Shown here: piece by piece, positions 57,330 to 64,000 of the stretch
How positions within the stretch are numbered: the first letter of the stretch is position 1
How the letters are laid out: every line of letters begins with the position of its first letter
DNA from: Serripes groenlandicus
Taxonomy: Eukaryota > Mollusca > Bivalvia > Cardiida > Cardiidae
NCBI GenBank assembly: GCA_031761405.1
Contig: JASEVX010000001.1
Location: 46,574,794 to 46,638,793, forward strand
Direction: 5' to 3'
DNA: 64,000 bases
The notes under the pieces: generated by a model
Databases searched by the model: none
Told to the model about the DNA's origin: nothing
Seen by the model: the letters and a program-made list of their open reading frames with translations, nothing else
Made by a program: the position numbers and the translations under genes

Positions 57330-58423
57330 TGTTGTTTTTAGCTCACCTAAGCATTGCTCAAGATGAGTATTGTTGAACGCCTTTTGTCCGGCTGTCCGGC
57401 GTAGTGTCGTCCATCGTGCGTCATACTTCTTCCCTCAGTAACCAGTGGGGTCAATTGGGCTGACTTCCACAGGAAAGCTTTCCTCTCCTGACCCTCACCA
57501 GATTTCCTTCAAATTTTTGAGATCCATTGCAGGAAATTCTGGTTTCCATGGGCAACGAAATGACATAAACTTCCAAAATTCTTCTTCTCCAAAACAGGTT
57601 GGCAGATTTTCAAATAATTTGTTAGAAGGAATGTTCCTTGGATGACCCTCTATCAGATTCCTTTCAAGCCATGTTGATTGGTCAAAAATCATGGCCACCA
57701 GGGGTGGGGGGGGGGGGGGGGGGCTATTTTGAGTGAAACTTAAAAAAAAATTCTCCTCCGAAAGTGTTAGGCGATTTTCAAATAATTTAGTAGAAATATT
57801 CCTTGAATGACCCTCTTTCAGATTCCTTCAAGCCATGTTGATTAGTTGAAAAACATGGCAGCCAGGGGGGGGGGGGCTATTTTGCCCTCTATATGGCTAT
57901 AGTGAAAACTTAAAAAATCTTCTTCTCCGAAAGTGTCAGGCCGATTTTCATATAATTTTGTAGAAATGTTCCTTAAGTGACCCACTTTCAGATTCCTTCA
58001 AGCCATGTTGATTGGTCGAAAAAAATGGCCTTATATGGCTATAGTGAAAACTTAAAAAATCTTCTCTCCGAAAGTCTCAGGCCGATTTTCATATAATTTT
58101 GTAGAAATGTTCCTTAAGTGACCCACTTTCAGATTCCTTCAAGCCATGTTGATTGGTCGAAAAAAATGGCCACCAGTGGCAGGGCTACTTTGCATACATG
58201 GCTATAGTGAAAACTTAAAAAATCTTCACCTCCAAAAGTGTCAGGCCGATTTTCAAATAATTTTGTAGAAATGTTCCTAGGGTGACCTTCTATCAGATTC
58301 CTTCAAGCCAAGTAGATTGGTCAGAAGCTATGGACGCCAGGGGGCGGGGCTGATATAGCTAAAAGTGAAGAGAAAAAAAAATCAGGTGAGCGATTCCAGG
58401 GCCATCATCGCCCTCTTGTTTGT
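57330..58423 (+). mobile_element. Second copy of the 47758-48836 family B element
   Basis: TTTTTAGCTCACCTAAGC to CAGGTGAGCGATTCC and CTCTTGTTT, with many small indels relative to the first copy. Confidence 0.75.
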
Positions 58424-58689
58424 CTTCAAGGCAAATGGCCATGAAATTTAAAAGATCATGGCAGATGACCTGGAATATTCCTTGAAACATACTAGGGTAA
58501 ATTTGCTAATAATGGATAACTCTGGTGAGGATCCAGTGCCATTATGGTCCTCTTGTTTCTTAAATTTCCACTAAAAAGCCTATAACTTTCTCCATTCTAA
58601 TCAGTGTTTCGATCAGAAACAAGATATTAATTCAATGATCCGTCGTTGACTGGAGTGGCAAGCAGTTGAGATTGAAAAAACTATGATTT

Positions 58690-58920
58690 AAACCCTTTCC
58701 CTCATATAGACGCTTTCTGACGCCTCTGCAGCGACGGCTTTTTGAAAACATAGTAACAAAAGAAGAAATTGCACAAAACGTGCAATTTTTCCTTTTGCCA
58801 CAATGTTTTCCACTTTTTGTCATAGGTTATCCATTCAATTATGGAGATTTTCTATGTTTTAACAAAATTACGTTCAAAGTCGCTCTGCTGCAGAATTGTC
58901 GGTATGGAGGATAGGGTTAA
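58690..58920. mobile_element. Second copy of the 49102-49331 MITE M
   Basis: AACCCTTTCCCTCATATAGA to GGAGGATAGGGTTAA. One base pair of differences per few tens of bases, mostly indels. Confidence 0.75.
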
Positions 58921-59558
58921 TGTCCAGAAACTATCTTTTGCCTTACATACCTTTTCCCTCTTACAACAAATCTGTAAGCAGACGACTTTGAAGAAATCTA
59001 GAAAAATTATGGAAATGTTTATAATATGATTATTGAATAGAGCCAAAATTTCAGTGTGGCAAAACAAGGAATTGCTCATTATGAGCGATTTCTCCTTTTG
59101 CCACATTGTTTTCAAAAGTCGTCTGTTGCGGGATGCTTTAAAATATGTCTGTATATGGAAAAGATTAATGACATGAGATGTAAAACAGTCAGAAGAAAAA
59201 TGGTGAAAATATTTACTTGCATAATAATTACATTGTAGTACTTCTCGGTAAAACACTGAAAAGCATGCAATAGTTTATAAAGATTCTTCTTGTCAGCAAA
59301 ATTATTATCTTTGGAGAATTGAATGAACAGTACTAGTGAAGATAATTTATGGAAAAAATGCTCATTTCTTTCTTTTACAACAATGTTTTGAAAATGTCGT
59401 CCAAACATTAACCCTCATACGACAATCTGCAGCAGACGACTTTAACATATTTTGTCTAAAAATAGAAAATCTCTATAATTGAATGGATAACCTTGGAATC
59501 AGACAAGCGTCTTTATGAGGGAAAGGATTTAAGGAATGGTTTTATTTTGTTGCTTCAG

Positions 59559-59671
59559 GTCTTTGTTTTCGATTTGAGGTTCATACCAATATTCTGGTAG
59601 AACAGGAGACAGTGGTTGTGGGAAAAGTTCACTGTTGAGGGTTCTTAGTGGACTCTGGCCAGAGGTTAGAG
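59559..59671 (+). pseudogene. ABCD4: Second copy of ABCD4 Walker A exon, +2 frameshift
   Basis: 113 bp against 111 bp in the first copy: CTGGTAGAACAGG replaces CTGGTAACAGG, just before Walker A, so the frame is broken. Acceptor and donor are unchanged. Confidence 0.88.
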
Positions 59672-60900
59672 GTATTGAAAAAAACAACTTGGGCCATATT
59701 AACACTTTCCCTCTACAACAAATCTGCAGCAGACGACATCATAAATATTTGGGGGAAAATGTAGAAAACTATAAATGAAAGCAAATTTATTGAATGGAGT
59801 TGAAAACATAGTGGCAAAGGAGAAATAGCTCATTATGAGCAATATCTTCTTTTGTCACAATCTTTTCAAATGCCGTTCTCTGTAGATGCGTCATAATGGA
59901 TCTGCAAGTGGGAGAAAGAGCAAAACCTGATTGTCAACAACATTAACTTGATATAACTTTATTTGAGTCCACTTGCTTCCAACACAACTCAGAGAAAGTA
60001 TGGAAAATATTGCCATGTTGTAAAAGATGTCTATATCAGGGAAAGGGTATAGTTCTTGTATTTACCTGATTTTGAAATTTAAAAAATTGTTTGCTTTAAA
60101 AATCTTTCAGCATCAAAAATGTTATAATGAAAGATTCAAAGTTCTCGAGAAAAGTATATAAAACAATTTTGTCAAAATCTATTGCAAAAAGTCATATGTA
60201 TGGAAGAATTTTTTTTCAAAATAAATCATAAGCACGAGTGATAACCTTTTTAATTAACATTTGATCTTGATCTGCAATGGTTTGTCGCCGAGTCCGTCAA
60301 ACAAGAATTTTGACAAATACAGACATGTGATATTTTCCTGAAGCCAAATTGGGAGATTTTGGTATTTTTGGTAGGGAGATTGGTGTCCCAAAGAGGGAGC
60401 TTTTTTAGTGGCAAGATTTTCTGCGACCGGTCCACAATACTTTTCCTTTGATGCTAAAATAGGGTAAAATCAAACAGGGTATAAACCTTTACCCAGAAAG
60501 TCGATATCGCTTTACACACTAGATGATGTAAAACTTACGTAATTACGAGGCATCTGTTGTAATCTAGGTAACTTTAATTTTAGTTTTATTATTATTTTTT
60601 CGGCGGAAGATTTCATTACCCGGTCGGTCGAGCATAAGATGAAGCTTCAAATCGGGAGCTTCCGCCGATATCGGGAGAGCTCACATGTCTGCAAATAAAA
60701 GTGTATGCATTGTCATTTTAGATTTAACTTCTCCCCCCACATTCAAAACATTTGCATCAGACGATTATGAAAACGTCCTGGCAAATATTTGGGAAATTTT
60801 CTATAAATAAGAATGAAATTATTGCATATGTTGAAAAACATTGTGGCAAAAGGAGAAATTACTCAATATGAGCACAGCTAAGTTATGAATGTTGTTGTAG

Positions 60901-60996
60901 GTAGCATAGACAATGTGAACCTGTATAAGCCATCGGTTATTTATCATGTTCCTGCCACAAAAACCCTACTTAACAGATGGTTCATTGAGACAACAG
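60901..60996 (+). pseudogene. ABCD4: Second copy of ABCD4 Q-loop exon, +4 frameshift
   Basis: 96 bp against 92 bp: GGTTATTTATCATG replaces GGTTATCATG, a 4-base duplication that breaks the frame before the Q-loop. Confidence 0.88.
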
Positions 60997-61056
60997 GTGA
61001 GTTGCTTTTTTAACTTTAGAAATTAACTTTGCATCTAACAGCATATATATGATATG

Positions 61057-62492
61057 CTTTTTAGCTCACCTGAGCTTTGCTCAAGGTGAGTTATTGTGAT
61101 CGCCTTTTGTCCGGCGTCGTCGTCCGTCGTGCGTCAACTTCTTACTCTCAGTAACCAGTGGTCAATTTGGATGAAAACTTCACAGAAAGCATCCTCTCAA
61201 TGACCTCACCAGAATTCCTTAAAATTTTTGGGATCCATGCAAAAATTCTGGTTTCCATGGCAACGAAACCGAAAGAACTTCAAAATTCTTCTCCTCCCAA
61301 ATTGGTTGGCAGATTTTCAAATAATTTTGTAGAAATGTTCCTTGGGTGACTGCCTCTATCAGATTCCTTCAAAGCCATGTTGATTGGTAGAAAAACATGG
61401 CCGCCAGGGGGGGGGGGGGGGGGCGGGTCTATTTTGCCTTATATGGCTATAATGAAAACTTAAAAAATCTTCTTCTCCATAAGTGTCAGGCCGATGTTCA
61501 AATAATTTTGTAGAAATGTTCCTTGGGTGATCCTCTATCAGATTCCTTCAAGCAATGTTGATTGGTCGAAAAACATGGCCGCCAGGGGGCGGGGGCTATT
61601 TTGCCCTTATATGGCCAAAGTATAAACTTAAAAAATCTTCAACATCTTCTCCTCAGTACCAGTGGGTCAATTGGGATGAAAACTTCACAGAAAGCATCCT
61701 CTTAATGACCTCACCAGAATTTCTTCAAATTTTTTGGGATCCATGCAGAATCTTGTTTCCATGGCAACGAAACGAAAAAACTTCAAATTCTTTCTTCTCC
61801 CAAACTGGTTAGCAGATTTTCAAATAATTTTGTAGAAATGTTCCTTGGATGACCCTCTACCAGATTCCTTCAAGCCATTGTGGAATGGTCAAAAAAACAC
61901 GGCCGCCAGGGGGGCGGGGCTATTTTGCCTTATATGGCTATAGTGGAAACTTAAAAAATCTTCTCCTCCGAAAGTGTCAGGCTGAGTTTCAAATGATTTT
62001 TGTAGAAATGTTCCTTGGGTGACCCTCTATCAGATTCCTTGAAGCCATGTTGATTGGTCGAAAAACATGGCCGCCAGGGGGGGGCGGGGCTATTTTGCCT
62101 TTTATGGCTATAGTGCAAACTTCAAAAATCTTCTTCTCCAAAAGTGTCGGCCCGATTTTCAAATAATTTGTAGAAATGTTCCTTGGATGACCCACTTTCA
62201 GATTCCTTCAAGCCATGTTGATTGGTCAAAAACATGGCCGCCAGTAGGCAGGGCTATTTTGCATTATATGGCTATAGTGAAAACTTAAAAAATCTTCTCC
62301 TCCAAAAGTATCTGGCCGATTTTCAAATAATTTTGTAGAAATGTTCCTAGGGTGACCCTCTATCAGATTCCTTCAAGCCAAGTTTGATTTGTCGGAAACT
62401 ATGGCTGCCAGGGGCGAGGCTTATATAGCTAAAGTGAAAAAAAATAAAAAATCAGGTGAGCGATTCAAGGGGCCATCATGGCCCTCTTGTTT
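61057..62492 (+). mobile_element. Second copy of the 51442-52867 family B element
   Basis: Same start TTTTTAGCTCACCTGAGC, same composite structure and same end GGCCATCATGGCCCTCTTG, with scattered indels. Confidence 0.75.
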
Positions 62493-62881
62493 ACAGTTCT
62501 TACTCATTGCTGAACAGACTTGTCATTTGACAAAATAGGGTTTATCTTTGAAAGAAATGAAAGACAATATTTTTAAAACTTATATCCACTTGATAGTCAC
62601 CTTCATTGTTTTAATGAAGACTACAGTGTTGGCCCTTTTGAGGATGTAAATATTTATTGATGCCTTTTCAACAAATAAACATCTGAAAAAATATAAGGAA
62701 AAGATGAAATTTCTTAAAGTGACGGATTTTTTCTTTCCATTAATTGCTTTCATTTGTTTAACAACACTTTGTTTTGAGAGGACTAAAGATATATCAAGTA
62801 AACATTGAATAACCTCAAAGATAAATGTTTCTAACATATTAACCTGATGATAAGAGTGATTTTTTTTGTAATTTATTTAAG

Positions 62882-62918
62882 ATTATTCATCCAAAAAGTG
62901 AAGAAGATTTACTGAGCC
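62882..62918 (+). CDS. ABCD4: Second copy of ABCD4 37-bp exon
   Basis: Identical to 53255-53291, including splice sites. Probably not a separate functional exon (see the duplication entry). Confidence 0.7.
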
Positions 62919-63539
62919 GTAAGTATCAAAATCTTTTTCATTTTGATATTTTCCTTCTTGGGCCTCAAACTGTTTATTGTATATCAACACACTTTTTGCA
63001 TCACCTTCCCAAGTAGCCATTGCTAAAAGACATTCTATAATCACTGTTCACCAAAATGAATAACAAATGACAATTTGTATGGTAAACAATGACACTGGCA
63101 CTATTCCTTCCAACATCAGAACTGGCTCTCTTGCAAGTGGCATTAATTTACCACTGATTTCTCTCCTCCAACAAAATTGTATGTTTTCATCGCTAGTGAC
63201 TGCTTGACTACTGGTGAAATCCACTGAATTATCATTTCCAAAGATTATTATGTTTTTTGTCTCCGTTGCGATATAATTCACTATATAGCATTTTTTTCCA
63301 TTTGACGTCATTTTGTAAGTGACGTTTTTGCATGCCGCTAAGCAACTTTACTATTCTGATGGCAATCATGGAACAACAACCTTAAACTTTTCTTATTAGA
63401 ACTTTTCGTTATCTTCTGTTGATGTATATTTGAAACATAAACAGTTTATATTGGTACTTAAATTTGTAAAATTACAGTATGCCTCAGTTTGTTTCTTTGA
63501 CAACTGTTTATTACAAAACTGATCACAATATTGAAAATA

Positions 63540-63769
63540 TTAACCCTTTCCCTCATACGACAATTCTGCAGCAGACGACTTTGAACGTATTTTGTCAAAA
63601 CATAGAAAATCTCCATAATTGAATGGATAACCTATGATAAAAAGTAGAAAACATTGTGGCAAAAGGAGAAATTGCACGTTTTGTGCAATTTCTTCTTCTG
63701 TCACTATGTTTTCAAAAAGCCGTCTGCTGCAGAGGCATCAGAAAGCGTCTATATCAGGGATAGGGTTAA
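63540..63769. mobile_element. Second copy of the 53913-54142 MITE M
   Basis: Identical at offset 9627. Confidence 0.85.
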
Positions 63770-63940
63770 GCTGCCATAAAGTAAAGAAAAAGCAAGTATA
63801 CATTTGGTATGAATTTCATCAATGTGTAAAAAACAAATACAACAGTTACTAAGAAAGTTCTATTACTTTTTGATCGCCCCTCGTATTTCAGTTATTATTT
63901 GAATTGTATGAAAAAATTATCTTTGTTACTTGTTTTAAAG

Positions 63941-64000
63941 ATTGTGCAGATGATGATGATGAAATCCTATCCTATTTAAAGAAAGCTGATCTCAGTCATA
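63941..64000 (+). CDS. ABCD4: Second copy of ABCD4 helical-subdomain exon, cut by window end
   Basis: Identical to the first 60 bases of 54314-54419. If this is the true continuation, the signature exons should follow beyond the window. Confidence 0.75.

Larger units (their letters stand above)
57282..64000 (+). repeat. Near-identical second copy of 47.7-54.37 kb (likely assembly duplication)
   Basis: From AATTCC(A)T onward the order of every element in 47.7-54.37 kb is repeated: family B, two MITEs, Walker A exon, family B, small exon, MITE, final exon. Many single-base indels occur up to ~62.5 kb, and it is then essentially identical at a constant offset of 9627. The pattern of indels in homopolymers and short repeats looks like an unpolished contig end or alternative haplotype. 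Confidence 0.92.

Overview
The window is nuclear DNA from an animal, most likely a bivalve mollusc. It has AT-rich intergenic DNA, GT-AG introns, short exons, and very dense dispersed repeats of kinds common in bivalves: tRNA-derived SINEs, pearl/HINE-like elements with tandem cores, and palindromic MITEs. A dreissenid-like mussel is possible, but I cannot fix the genus from sequence alone. No bacterial, phage or CRISPR features are present.

Two protein-coding loci are supported, arranged head to head about 8 kb apart. (1) On the minus strand, about 22.9 to 4.37 kb, lies a ~16-exon, ~895-residue KDZ (Kyakuja-Dileera-Zisupton) transposase-family gene. It has an N-terminal Cys/His cluster, the KDZ core and an acidic C-terminal tail. 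One exon carries a single-base frame break. (2) On the plus strand, 31.0 to 54.4 kb, lie 14 exons of ABCD4, the lysosomal ABC half-transporter for cobalamin. They cover the transmembrane domain, Walker A and Q-loop. The first exon was not found, and the exons for the ABC signature, Walker B and H-loop are missing, either lost at the gap or beyond the window.

Region by region: 1-360 is a ~60-bp satellite; 360-4370 is repeats; 4.37-22.9 kb is the KDZ gene, its introns filled with SINEs and pearl/HINE-like elements; 22.9-31.0 kb is intergenic with several MITEs, two 5S-like sequences, simple repeats and a 40-bp satellite; 31.0-54.4 kb is ABCD4, whose introns hold some two dozen copies of one TTAA-flanked piggyBac-like MITE plus a 157-bp tandem array derived from it; 55.1-57.06 kb is anomalous sequence that ends with no G at all for about 1.28 kb; 57,060-57,259 is a 200-N gap; 57.28-64.0 kb repeats 47.7-54.37 kb almost exactly, with frame-breaking indels in two exon copies, and is best read as an assembly or haplotype duplication.

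The two genes have no evident functional link. The most interesting material is the intron-rich KDZ gene, a set of unrelated-sequence repeat families that share one terminal architecture (AACAAGAG plus hairpin at one end, hairpin plus AGCTAAAA at the other), and the satellite that arose from a MITE.
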